26,482 nucleotides of DNA from Brachionus rotundiformis (taxonomy: Eukaryota; Rotifera; Eurotatoria; Ploima; Brachionidae): assembly GCA_016802295.1 (NCBI GenBank), contig JAESIW010000129.1, forward strand, positions 476,015 to 502,496, given 5' to 3'. Below the pieces are notes generated by a model. The model had not been told where the DNA came from. It saw only the letters and a program-made list of their open reading frames with translations, and did no database searches. The position numbers and the translations under genes were made by a program. Shown here piece by piece: positions 12,201 to 21,600 of this stretch (its first letter is position 1; each line of letters starts with the position of its first letter).

Positions 12201-15200
12201 AGTAGGATTTTAATTATTGATATTTTGATAAAATTTTTGTTTTATAACTCTTTTTTCCTCTTGTAACTTCTACTCCCTTTGGAGCATAAGAATCAACTGA
12301 TCCAAGTCAACTTTAGTCTTCCAGCATTTCTTGTTGCTTGAAGAGTCCAACTAATCAAATCTAAAAATTCTACCTGATGGCATTCTCAATGCATTTCCAA
12401 GTCATCTTTTCAGATCTTTGTTTTTGTAATAGCCTATCATCTATAGTATGCTTTTTAAGTGGCAAGTTTAAGTCTAAGTTATTGACTTGAAAACATACCT
12501 AATTAACAACTTTGATTTTATATTTATTTATTTATTTATTTAATTAAAGTTTAAGTCCCATGGACAAATTGAAGTAAAGATTAATAGAAAATTAAATATA
12601 TAATATTTATATTATTTTCAATAAAAATTTTCTCTTTTATAATTACAAAAACTACATTTATTAAAGAAAATTCAATTAATAAGTGTCAAAGAATGAAAAG
12701 TTGGGGTAATTTGTTTTAAATTAACGATAAAATTCAATTTTAAATAAAAAGTCAAGTTTTAATCAAATAAGTTGTAAATGAATAAAAATAGTGTTTTTTA
12801 TTTAATTTGATGTTAATTAATTTTTTATGTGCAATCTTAATAACCGGGGTATTTTATTTAATATTTGAGGGAAACAATCAAAATTTTGGAGTATTCTATT
12901 TTAATTGTGTGGTATCGATTTTATCAGTATCTAAAGTCTTGTTACATGATTATTTCATAAGAAAAAATTGATCTCGATTTAAAAATATATAAAAATAGCC
13001 TAAGTTTCCATGATCAAGTAAGGTTTCATGGGATTTGATCAGATAAAAAATGGGATCGTGATTTTAAGACATTGGACAATCTTTATAAATTCCTAATTGG
13101 TTCAATACTAGACTTTCCTTTCCCTTGTTTTAATTCTAATTCTGACACCAACTTGAAAAAAATTTAAGTTATTCAAAATTTATAAACTATATTAAAACTA
13201 AAATATGATACTTCATTGAGAAAGAACTGGTTATTTCTGTTCCTCTGGTGATCAGACTAGTTAGTGAATACAAAACAAGTTTCAAATCATAGTAGGTTCA
13301 TAGTTTACCTGATTTCATTGTGTAATTGCTACCTAACTATCTCTTCTATTTCAACTGAATCTTCAGATATTCACTTCATGAATAATCTTTTTTCCTTCTA
13401 AATTTAAACTTATTTTATTAATATTATATATTTTTTGGTCTTTTTGATTTTTCAAATTTTATTTCATTTTACCTATGATTTTTTAAATTATAAATTAAAA
13501 AATTTTCTTAAAACAAATAAAAAGATTTTTAATTATATTTTTTAATATTTGTGGGATTGACTTTCTAAGATTGTTCAATTAATTTTCAATTCTTATTAAA
13601 AATTTATTAATTTTTTTATTATTTCCTGTGTTGTATCTTAATTGATTAATCAAATTTTTAGCTATGCTTTATATATTTTTATTCATTTTCAATCAACAGT
13701 TAATTAAATTTAATATTTTAATAAGGAAATCTTGACTCAGATCCAAGTATCGCTAATCTTGGACGAGTGGCTAAAGTGAATAATTTCAAAAAAAAATTCC
13801 AGCTTATCGATGCTATTCAGAAAGCGCAAGCAGTGATAGATCTTACGTCGAAAATCATATCTAGCAGACTGAATAATGACCAGGCTATTGATGTAAATAC
13901 ACCAAGTGTAAGCATGAAAGTAAAAAAACTAAGCGCTGCAAATATGCCTAGTTCAGTATATCAAGGTTTTTCAAAAATAAATCTGCCAAGTTTTTGTGAC
14001 ATGATCGCTGATGAACCAGTTGATAACAATCCATCTAGCAATCCATTATATACGCCTCCAAAAGACCAAAATTCATGTGATATAAAACCAATAGTCTTAC
14101 GAACACGCAATGAGCCCATAGCTCCAACAGGAACAAATGGTGCCAATGAAACAAACATTCAAGACTCAAATACTGTCAGCTTGGAATTTTTAGATGATAA
14201 TTCTAGTCCTATCAAAGTAACTAAGTCCAGAAGTCCGATTGATATTTGGATCCCACGTAACCCGACATTATTTGTTGAATTTACGCGTGTTAGTGCCACT
14301 AACTTATCTTTACCATTAAATGCTTCATTTCTACCAAATGGAATTACGGTTAATGCCGTAAATATTTCAGTATTTTTTCAATTAAGACCAGAAAATTTTG
14401 GCATTGGATACTTTGTGTGGTATAAGATTGGATTAACTCCAATTTTTGATGATATCTCTGTTGCAATTTGTCCAGATGGTAAGAGAATTTTAAATTTAAT
14501 TCAAAATTATTTTTAATTTTTAATTTAAAATAAATAGATATTAAAGTAATTAATTTAGTAAGATTTTTCTTTTTAATTTTTTTAATAATTGATAAAAATT
14601 TAAAAAAGTAACCTTAAATTATTGAATTTAATTGAAAATTTAATTGCTTTTTAGCTAGTTAATAATAATTGCTAATAAAAATTATTTTTAAATAGAACAT
14701 TTTTAAAAAAAGTTTATAATCTTTAAAATTTAAGACATCAAAACTGTTCGTGATGAGACTTACTATCAGATAACAATAAACCAATCTGAAATAAATGGTT
14801 TCCGAGGCTTTATTGGATTTGGCATTCGTGAAATGAATATAGAAGAATTTGGTCTCTACTGTAGCGGCAATAATTCAGCTCCTAAAATTCCAATTTGGCG
14901 TAATATGACCAATTTTACGTCTGATTTTTCATTAAGAATTTTTTCATCGGCTTGCTATTATTATGACAGAGACAATGGAAGATGGACGTCTGATGGTGTA
15001 CAAATCATGGATGATTCAAACACTCACTACACCCATTGTAAATCTAAACATTTAACAACATTTGCTGGAGGTTTTATTGCTCTTCCGCCAGCAATAAATT
15101 TTGAGAAAGTCTTTGCAAATGCATCATTTGCGGACAACCCTACCATTTACATTACAGTAATTGTAATTAGTTCATTGTTTATAATTTTGATGATAATTGC

Positions 15201-18200
15201 CCGCTACATGGACATTCAAGATAGCAAAAAGCTTGGTCTTAACTTGTTACCAGATAATAATCCCTATCATGATTATTCTTATGAAATAATGGTATTTACT
15301 GGGAGTAGAAGAGAGGCTGGAACTGATTCCAAAGTAATGTTTATTTTATCAGGAGAAGATTTGGACTCGGGTGTCAGAGTGCTAAGTGATCCAAGAAGAA
15401 AAGTATTCAGACGGGGCGCTATTGATTCATTTATTATGGCGGTGGAGCAGCCTCTGGGTGCTCTGAACTATCTCAGAATTTGGCACGATAACTCGGGAGA
15501 GGATGACTATGCATCATGGTACTTAAAATTTATCATTATACGCGACCTACAGACTAAAGAAAAGTCGTATTTTTTGTGTGAAAAATGGTTAGCTGTGGAA
15601 AAAGATGATGGTCAGATAGATCGCGTTTTGGCAATTGCTACAGAAGTACAAAAGACCAACTTGCAGTATTTGGCCCAAAAAGAGACTAAGAAAAAGATTC
15701 AAGATGAACACTTATGGCTGTCCATTTTGAGCAGACCAATTCAAAGCAGTTTCAGTAGAATGGATAGAGTCACTTGTTGTTTCGTTCTGCTATATGTAAC
15801 AATGTTGATGAATATATTGTATTATGGAGTTGATACATCGGCTAACTCTAGTGGTCTTGAAATCGGTCCATTCATGCTGACTCCGACACAAATTGGAATT
15901 GGCATAATTACTAATCTAATTACATTTCCGCCAACTTTGTTATTGGTTTATTTGTTCCGTAATTCCAAACAAAGAACAACTCCTCTTAAAAAATTAGATA
16001 AGATAATGACCAAAAATAAAAGTAGGGAAATTAAATTTGATAATTTGCAAACAAGCAAGAGTCCCGAGCCTGAGCAGAAGATGAAAAAAAAATCCAAAGG
16101 CTTGCCGTGGTGGTGCAAAATAATAGCCTATGTTCTCTCGGCCATTTTTATGTCCATTTCTATATTTTTTATAATCATTCAAGGAATTAATTTAGGAGAT
16201 GAAAAAGTTAAAAAGTGGTTAACTTCTTTTATTACTTCGATATTGTCTTCTATTTTGCTAACACAACCCATAAAGATAGTTCTAACAGCTCTTGTGGTCA
16301 TTTTAATTTGCCGGAAAACAAATGATGTGTCCGACGTTCAACATGATGCCGATGAAGATGATTCTACTTATGAGAATAAGAGAAATTTGAATAAAGATGA
16401 CCGGTTTAATCAGTATAGAAATTTTGAAATTAATAATATAGAAAAATTAAGTCCTAATGAGATAAATGAAGCTCGTAAAAAAAGAGAAACAGAAGTAAAA
16501 TTTTGGAAAATGGCCAAAGAAGTCACAGCCTATCTTTTATTTTTACTTATACTTTTCACATTTTCTTATTCAACTAGAACATCGAACTCTTATTTTTACA
16601 AAGCTCATATGGAAAAATTTTTATTTGGAGAAGAATTTGAAAAGGTAAAACATTTTTTTATAGAATAATTATTTATACATAAAAGATCAAGAAGGACCAT
16701 TTTGAGGTGCGTGGGCTTTTTTTACATTTATTGCTTTAATAGTAATAATAATTAAATGGTTTAATCAATGAGCCATTTAAATTCTTTATTAATTTTATTT
16801 AGTTAATTTAAACCACCACGGAAAGAATAATATTTCTAGAAAAGATATAGTAAAATAGAGAATAAAAACCAAAAATAAAAATAAAAATTACAATTATGGA
16901 AAAAAAACTATCATTTAATTTATTATAAAAATTAAAGTAGGCAAAGTTTAATTTAAAATTTAATTAGACTTGGGAGTCAAAAAACTTAACCGAATCAACC
17001 ATATTAAAGTTACCATTTAAAGTTTTCATTAAAAAAAATGTAAAGTATTCAACAGCACATTAAGATGTTCTTTATTTTTTAAAAGAATATCTTGTGTTTC
17101 ATTTTTAGTTGTTCTACCATCTTTAAAAGCAGGAGTTCCAACGGAAACTTAAATCTTACTAAATTGATAATGTTCTTTTAATTAATATTTTTATCACATT
17201 TCTATTTAATTTAATCTATTTTGAGTATTATAAACCAAATCTATATGGTATCGAAAAGTCGATAAATAAAACTTTTTGTAAAGCAAACTTGCCTAGTATA
17301 AACATGGGGATTTTCATATACAATTAAGTTCGTATAAAGCTTCTCTCAACTCTTTTTCTTCTATAAATTTCCAGATAAAATCAATAAAAACAATCGCAAG
17401 ACCTAAGTATTCTCATTTTGAGTCTGTGGTATTTCAAAACATTAAGAATTAGGCATATTGAAGTTTATGATCAAATTAAAATGATCATGCTCAAAAATTA
17501 TTTTTTGTTAAATTTTTTAGAATTTTCTTATTTGGAAAATTCAATGCAGAGATAGTTTTTAATGTGTAACAAGAAATGTATAACCATAGTAAGGTATTGT
17601 GCAAAATTCTGCATGCATATAATTTTCGCAGAAATCCGCAGACATAAAATATTAAATTTAACATGGTATGTTTAATTTTAAAATCCGATTCTGCAATAAA
17701 TTTTCTTTATAAAAATAAAGCTTTTTTTATTCAATAATTTGCCCTTTTTGGAAGGTATTAGCATCAGATTTAATTCGATTAGAATCTATTTTCCATCTTT
17801 GATCAGATATCGAACATTTTTCTAAGAACAATAGATAATGTCAGTTTATATAATTCATGTTTATTTGAAAAATGAATATTTCAAAATTTATAAATTAATA
17901 AAATAATATTAAAGTTTTTTCCTCTTAATCAAATTAACAAGTAATTAAAAAATAAATAACTTTTCACCATAGTTTACCATAAAACCATCACTTTCACTGA
18001 CAGAGTCGATGCACTATTTCTCAAGAAATCAATGCCTCTCTGATATTTCAAATATATACCTTTTAAACCTTGTTCTCCTTTGCATAATAGACCAATATTT
18101 GCCAAAGTGTTGATACAATTTATACTAATTAGTTAAATATTTGATAAATAGTTAGCGGTTTGATGGTCTTGTAATTTTGAAGGTAAATAATTAAAGCACT

Positions 18201-19857
18201 AATTAAAAATTTTTAGGGAAATTCTGGCAATTCAATTTGAATAATTGAAATTAATAATTTTTATTTTTAGATACAAACAATAGATGATATTTGGCGCTGG
18301 ACAATTGATAATTTCGCTCCAAAAATTCGAATCTCAAAATGGTACAATGGTAAGACTGTTTCACAAATGGGCGGTTTTTTCGACGATTTTTCATCAAGAA
18401 TCATTGGCTATGCCATTTTGAGATCAAACCGTGTAAAAAATGATTCATGTAATTTGGCTTTTCATGCAAAAAATATGACACATTTCTGTATTGAATCCTA
18501 CAGCTTATTTAATGAAGAAAAAGGTGACTATGGATATTCTTGGTCGGAATTTAACAATACCTATCAGCCTGCTAATGGAATGGAAAGAATATATAAATCA
18601 TTTCAGTACCAACATTCAAGTGATTTGCCAATTTACAATTCATATAGCGAAGGAGGATATATTTATGAAATGCGTGGTAAACTGAGTTTTATTCGTGGTA
18701 ACATGAGCTTACTTCAGCAAATGAACTGGATTGATAGACAGACAAGATCATTATTCATTGAATTTACTGTATTTAATCCTAATTTGAATTTATTTTGTGT
18801 GTCTTCAATTCTGTTTGAAATTCTTGCATCTGGAAACGTGATCAAAACTCCCAGATTCAATGCCATAAAGCTTTTGACAACAAAAGATGATGCCATAGAG
18901 ATAGGGACAGGAATAGCTTATTTGGTCATTATAGTTTATTTTATGTTCAGAGAAATTGTCAAAATATTTAAATTAAAAAAAATGTATTTTAAACAATTTT
19001 GGGCTTATTTACAATGGACATTAATTGGTTTCTCTTGGGCAGCGTTGGCAATGTATTTATACAAGGTTCTTGTTGGAGAAAGAGTAAAAGAATTTTTCCA
19101 AAAAACAAATGGCTATGGCTTTATTAGACTCCAGGATATAAGTTATTGGAATGATATGTTTAGCTTTACTGTTGCGCTTTGTACTTGTCTGGCCACAATG
19201 AAGTTTATAAAGCTTCTAAGATTTAATTCTAATATCATTGTTCTTATCACAGCGATACGGAATTCATTAGAAGAGCTGATTGCTATATCATTTATGATGC
19301 TTATTTGGTTTTTAGCTTTTGCTCAGTTATTTTATTCTCTATTCAATGAGAAGATTGCTGGATTCTCTACATTGGTTAAATCAATGACCACTTGTTTCCA
19401 GGCATTGCTTGGAAAATTTGATATAGGTCCTGTAATTAGAGAAAGTGGTATTCTTGGACCTTTTTTCTTTGCATTCTATAATCTAATGGTTTTGATAATA
19501 ATCATAAGTGTCTTTATAACTGTAATTAGCGATAGCTTCATTCAAGTCAAACGTAACAAAGAAAGCTATTTCATCCAAACCGACATGTCTAAATACTTAA
19601 TTGATAAGATTAAAGGTGTTGTGAAAAGAAGTGGTTTATTAAAAAAGAAACAAGAGGATAACATTGGGAATATTCCATCGGAAAATTATGTGAAAGAGGC
19701 TGAATTACTACCAAACAGACTGAACAAGCTCTTATTAAAAATTAATGAGGTGATTTATTTAGAGTTATTATATTTAATCAAATTAATTTGGTTTTTTTTT
19801 AAGTCTAAAAAGGAGAAGCTTTTGTATGAAAATTTTTTTGATCAACATAAAAATTAA
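2720..19857 (+). CDS. Polycystin-1-like protein, complete (gene B), 16 exons
   Basis: Exons read from phase-matched GT-AG junctions: 2720-2780, 2962-3251, 3299-3526, 3584-3767, 5160-7412, 7468-7659, 7926-8297, 8351-9728, 10598-10809, 10861-11178, 11235-11692, 11743-12042, 12093-12201, 13726-14478, 14735-16644, 18271-19857. The sum is 10605 nt, 3534 aa plus stop; human polycystin-1 is about 4300 aa. Order: signal peptide (1-20), WSC (about 22-115), PKD-type repeats (about 488-1190), REJ region (from about 1385), GPS (H2475 L2476 T2477), TM1 (about 2507-2527), PLAT (about 2550-2672), further helices, S1 (about 2965-2983), TOP domain (about 2984-3205) and channel helices to about 3435. Family knowledge: polycystin-1 is a surface/ciliary mechano- or chemosensory receptor paired with PKD2 channels. 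The ATG was chosen because it opens a clear signal peptide spliced in phase to the WSC exon. Least certain points: the 13726 acceptor (13741 also fits) and a possible extra intron at 19750-19803. The LGD pore motif is LGK here. Confidence 0.93.
3768..5159. other. Gene B intron 4 (1392 nt), contains retroelement relic
   Basis: This is a GT-AG intron joining ...NVTVQ|D-SELLAFG in phase 1. Apart from the antisense non-LTR fragment at about 4303-4600 it is AT-rich, without open frames that look coding. Confidence 0.85.
4303..4600 (-). mobile_element. Decayed non-LTR retrotransposon, C-terminal ORF2 fragment
   Basis: Reading the minus strand with frameshifts and stops gives NNELYRRTKSEPL (4557-4519), RLR*LGHVLRM (4497-4465), NRALYG, then KTWKSTITKERYR (4394-4355). 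This is the characteristic tail downstream of the reverse transcriptase in many non-LTR elements (consensus idea: ELYRRTGSEP, RLRWLGHVLRM, GRPxxTW). Several stops show it is dead. The clade is not assigned. Confidence 0.8.
5858..8160 (+). other. Gene B PKD-repeat array
   Basis: Across exons 5-7 the protein shows successive immunoglobulin-like PKD units. Signposts are YMWTLP with YSGSYEIFLQASNPVS, CTINYGD with EGIFIVKIFCMNS, FELWYDG with GLYKVNITLWNKVS, LRFFFGD with HPGDFVVKLVVKNS, YTWTFDEE, and VLVDFGDGNPP with SIGSYTINITIFNKIS. About six to eight repeats can be placed, most of them degenerate. A further PKD-like stretch (HINYNNGE) lies in exon 4. These repeats form the extended extracellular stalk in polycystin-1. 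Confidence 0.85.
8923..11500 (+). other. Gene B REJ (receptor for egg jelly) region
   Basis: From CAPPLLAIEE through TLLAESTLRCNLT, EWQLF, LSYGLYKFVYTVRM, VWGLKGGVAERR and FSFDQDS the order of motifs matches REJ modules. Later exons add GDCEMGCENVNSIAYSFQIF and KCTISPTAGLAMTTFFKIIC followed by WLDLDGRIARYEYY. The REJ region sits between PKD repeats and GPS in polycystin-1. Domain ends are approximate. Confidence 0.85.
9729..10597. other. Gene B intron 8 (869 nt)
   Basis: A GT-AG intron in phase 2 joins ISLG to CNPSGECK. It is AT-rich with a short TA run near 9873-9884; I recognise no element or gene in it. Confidence 0.85.
12270..12420 (-). mobile_element. Decayed non-LTR retrotransposon C-terminal fragment (second copy)
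   Basis: The minus strand reads DLKR*LGNALRMPSGRI (12416-12367), matching the RLRWLGHVLRMPxxRI motif of non-LTR ORF2 tails, followed after about 20 residues by KCWKTKVDLDQL (12329-12294), resembling the TW..TV..DL segment. It covers the same part of ORF2 as the relic at 4303-4600, so at least two insertions occurred. Confidence 0.6.
12522..12542. repeat. ATTT tetranucleotide microsatellite
   Basis: Five consecutive ATTT units lie inside gene B intron 13. Confidence 0.9.
14953..15084 (+). other. Gene B GPS autoproteolysis motif
   Basis: SSACYYYDRDNGRWTSDGV, then THCKSKHLTTFAGGF, is the Cys..Trp..Cys..HLT pattern of the GPS in GAIN domains. The predicted self-cleavage is between L2476 and T2477 (after base 15054), as in HL|T of polycystin-1. 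The first membrane helix starts about 30 residues later. Confidence 0.88.
15274..15640 (+). other. Gene B PLAT/LH2 domain
   Basis: YSYEIMVFTGSRREAGTDSK, FILSGED, FRRGAIDSF, LGALNYLRIWHDNSG, WYLKFIIIRDLQTK and FLCEKWLAV are the standard PLAT landmarks in order. It lies in the first cytosolic loop, directly after TM1, as in all polycystin-1 proteins; PLAT domains bind lipids and partner proteins. Confidence 0.93.
16519..19560 (+). other. Gene B polycystin TOP domain and channel helices
   Basis: S1 (EVTAYLLFLLILFTFSY) ends exon 15; the TOP domain is split by intron 15 after FEK. It contains WYNG, IGYAILR, NDSCNL, SYSEGGYIYEMRG and WIDRQTRSLFIEFTVFNPN. S2-S6 follow, with pore loop TTCFQALLGKFD (about 19388-19419; K3388 at 19414-19416) and S6 LGPFFFAFYNLMVLIIII. 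A short basic, leucine-rich tail follows. Confidence 0.92.
16645..18270. other. Gene B intron 15 (1626 nt)
   Basis: A phase 0 GT-AG intron joins FGEEFEK to IQTIDDIWRW, inside the TOP domain. The content is AT-rich; I recognise no gene or mobile element. A minus-strand open stretch of about 52 codons near 18000-18150 has no recognisable match. Confidence 0.85.
19750..19803 (+). other. Possible in-frame 54-nt intron (exitron-like) in gene B last exon
   Basis: GAG|GTGATT...TTGG, a run of ten T, then AAG|TCTAAA has a GT donor, an excellent pyrimidine tract and an AG acceptor. It is 54 nt (18 codons), contains no stop and falls in phase 0, so the protein is open either way: 3534 aa retained, 3516 aa spliced. 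Its length is within this gene's 47-57 nt intron class. If retained it adds a hydrophobic helix (LLYLIKLIWFFF) near the C-terminus. Confidence 0.45.
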
Positions 19858-19904
19858 TCCATAATTATAAGAATATTTTAGTTAGGAACTTTAAAAACTA
19901 TAAT

Positions 19905-19910
19905 AATAAA
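19905..19910 (+). terminator. Candidate poly(A) signal of gene B
   Basis: AATAAA lies 48 nt after the stop codon, a plausible distance, but the hexamer is common by chance in DNA this AT-rich. Confidence 0.3.
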
Positions 19911-20289
19911 ACTTTATCGCATCAATATTAATTTATTTACTATATTAAAAATTTTAAATTAGTATCTGAAATTTCTTAATTGAATAACTTATTTTAAAAT
20001 TTAGATCATTTTTCTTTGCACTTTAATAAAATTATTTAATTTAAAAGAATTTCAATCTTATCATAGAATTATCACAACTAGGTATGGGAAACCGGTTCAA
20101 ATTTGAGTGACAGAAAATTAAAAAAGATTTTTTTTATTTTTTGTATAAAATTTGAACTTCTCTTAATTTTTTAATTGACAGCATATGAAATATAAATAAA
20201 AATATCTTTTTCTTAAATTTTCTGTTCCTCAAATTTGAAAATCTGCATCAACTAAGATAAGTTATTAAAAGATGATTTATAATCTTCAG

Positions 20290-20525
20290 ACTTTATTAAA
20301 TTTTGATTTTATTCTTGACTTTTTCTTGGTCTCGCAAACACTGGTCAAGAAAATTTGTGATCTTATTGCCCTAATGTTCAATTTTTTGAATCTTATAGCT
20401 ACCATTTCTTATATCAAATGTTCGGCTTGCTCCATATCCATTTTGGTTGATCTACTTCCGTCAATGTTTTAGCCTACACAAAACGACTACATTTTCTCAC
20501 TGTTTTCAATTTCTTTACCATTGTT
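20290..20525 (-). mobile_element. Decayed non-LTR retrotransposon endonuclease fragment
   Basis: Minus strand, with frameshifts: GKEIENSEKM*SFCVG (20519-20475), then KTLTEVDQPKWIWSKPN (20468-20420). These resemble the RNENGERLLEFC and NT.F...KWTWxSPN segments of the apurinic-type endonuclease domain. Stops show decay. The match is by eye and weaker than for the other relics. Confidence 0.45.
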
Positions 20526-20917
20526 ATAATAACATCTTTGTTTTTGGATTTGACTAAAACTTTTGTCAAATAGAAGTTAATGACCATGCTCAAAAATTTT
20601 ATAAAATTAAGTTTTCAAATATTTTTTGACTAAAAAAATTCTTCGCAGAATCATTTTCAAAGTAAGAATACGATTTGCATGACTTGTGCAATGGCAATGA
20701 AAGAGGACAGATTAAATACAGATTATTAATAGAGAAAATACATATAATGTTACTTTTCAGCTTTTAAAAGAATAAAAAATTCGTTTCAAATAGACCGGTA
20801 CCCCAATGTAATGAGTTGCCGGAAAATAAATAATTTCAGAGTGTAAAATATACAAACTCATAAACATAGTTTTACCAACGATAAAATAAATTAAAATCAA
20901 CAAAATACAAAATTATA

Positions 20918-20943
20918 CAGTATGTTGCAAAAGTTTAGAAATT
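20918..20943. repeat. MITE left terminal inverted repeat
   Basis: 26 nt, exactly the reverse complement of 21575-21600. Confidence 0.95.
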
Positions 20944-21140
20944 GGTTATTTTATTTATCTTAAATTGTTTACTTGTTGTATCTACGAAAAATTGAGTGCA
21001 AAAGAAAAAAAATAAAAGCACTAATTTGTAGATTTTTTTTTCTCTACAATTTGATATATGACACTCGAAATAAAAATATTATTAAGTTTTAAATATTTAT
21101 AATGAAAAAACTTCCTCTAAAAATAAAAAATAAAAGTCGG

Positions 21141-21160
21141 TGCAAAAGTTTAGAAATTGG
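21141..21160. repeat. Internal direct repeat of the MITE terminal motif
   Basis: TGCAAAAGTTTAGAAATTGG is identical to 20926-20945. Spacing of about 215 bp recalls the paired transposase-binding repeats of IR/DR-type Tc1 elements, although no matching inner copy is seen on the right side. Confidence 0.9.
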
Positions 21161-21574
21161 GGTAAACCTAAAGTTTTAGCAACCATTGCTACCTTTTTTG
21201 ACATTTTTATGATTAATTCTTAAATAGCTTCTAATTTTGATTAAATTGTGCTCTTATACTGCTTAAAATAAATACTCTCCAACTACTTAGGTCCTTTCAA
21301 AATAACTTAACCAAAAAATCTTAATTTTGCCAAAAAATTACCAAAAAATGGGTAAAAAAAACGTCTCTAGCCCACTAAAATGGCAGTTCTTGGGTCTACT
21401 AAAAAGTCGAGATAAAAAGCAAAATGAGATGCCAACATGTTAGGTGTATCTCTATTGTATTTTTTTGTTATTATGATGTTGGATTGATGACAAATAAAAA
21501 TTTGAAAAAAAAACGCTTTTTTTTATTTTCCCGCCTTTTATATGCAAAAACAATTCTTTTTTTAACAAAAAAAA

Positions 21575-21600
21575 AATTTCTAAACTTTTGCAACATACTG
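21575..21600. repeat. MITE right terminal inverted repeat
   Basis: 26 nt ending ...CAACATACTG, followed by TA. Confidence 0.95.

Larger units (their letters stand above)
12202..13725. other. Gene B intron 13 (1524 nt), contains retroelement relic
   Basis: A phase 1 intron between WNNP and the NLDSDPSIANLGR exon. It holds a minus-strand non-LTR relic (about 12270-12420) and an ATTT microsatellite. The remainder, 12550-13700, is AT-rich without recognisable content. Two acceptors in the same phase are possible (exon starting 13726 or 13741); the first has the better pyrimidine-rich context. Confidence 0.75.
20918..21600. mobile_element. Tc1/mariner-type MITE, 683 bp
   Basis: The ends are perfect 26-nt inverted repeats beginning CAGTATGTTGCAAAAG, and both ends are flanked by TA (20916-20917 and 21601-21602), the target duplication of Tc1/mariner elements. 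There is no transposase reading frame, so it is non-autonomous. A 20-nt internal copy of the terminal motif lies 215 bp inward on the left side. Confidence 0.88.

Noticed and set aside
17998..18150. Minus-strand open stretch of about 52 codons in intron 15
   Set aside because: No recognised motif; this length is not surprising in a 26-kb six-frame search.
18491..18685. Second plus-strand frame inside gene B exon 16
   Set aside because: It is a shadow of the TOP domain reading frame, which aligns with gene A.
20272..20472. 66-codon plus-strand open frame
   Set aside because: It is hydrophobic low-complexity on the strand opposite a probable endonuclease relic, with no supporting context.
17484..20598. 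Shared CATGCTCAAAAATT at about 17486 and 20584
   Set aside because: Flanks do not align convincingly; several shared 14-mers are expected by chance at this base composition.
21312..21350. Three CCAAAAAAT-like units as a possible array
   Set aside because: Too short and irregular; they lie within the MITE interior and give no CRISPR or satellite structure.
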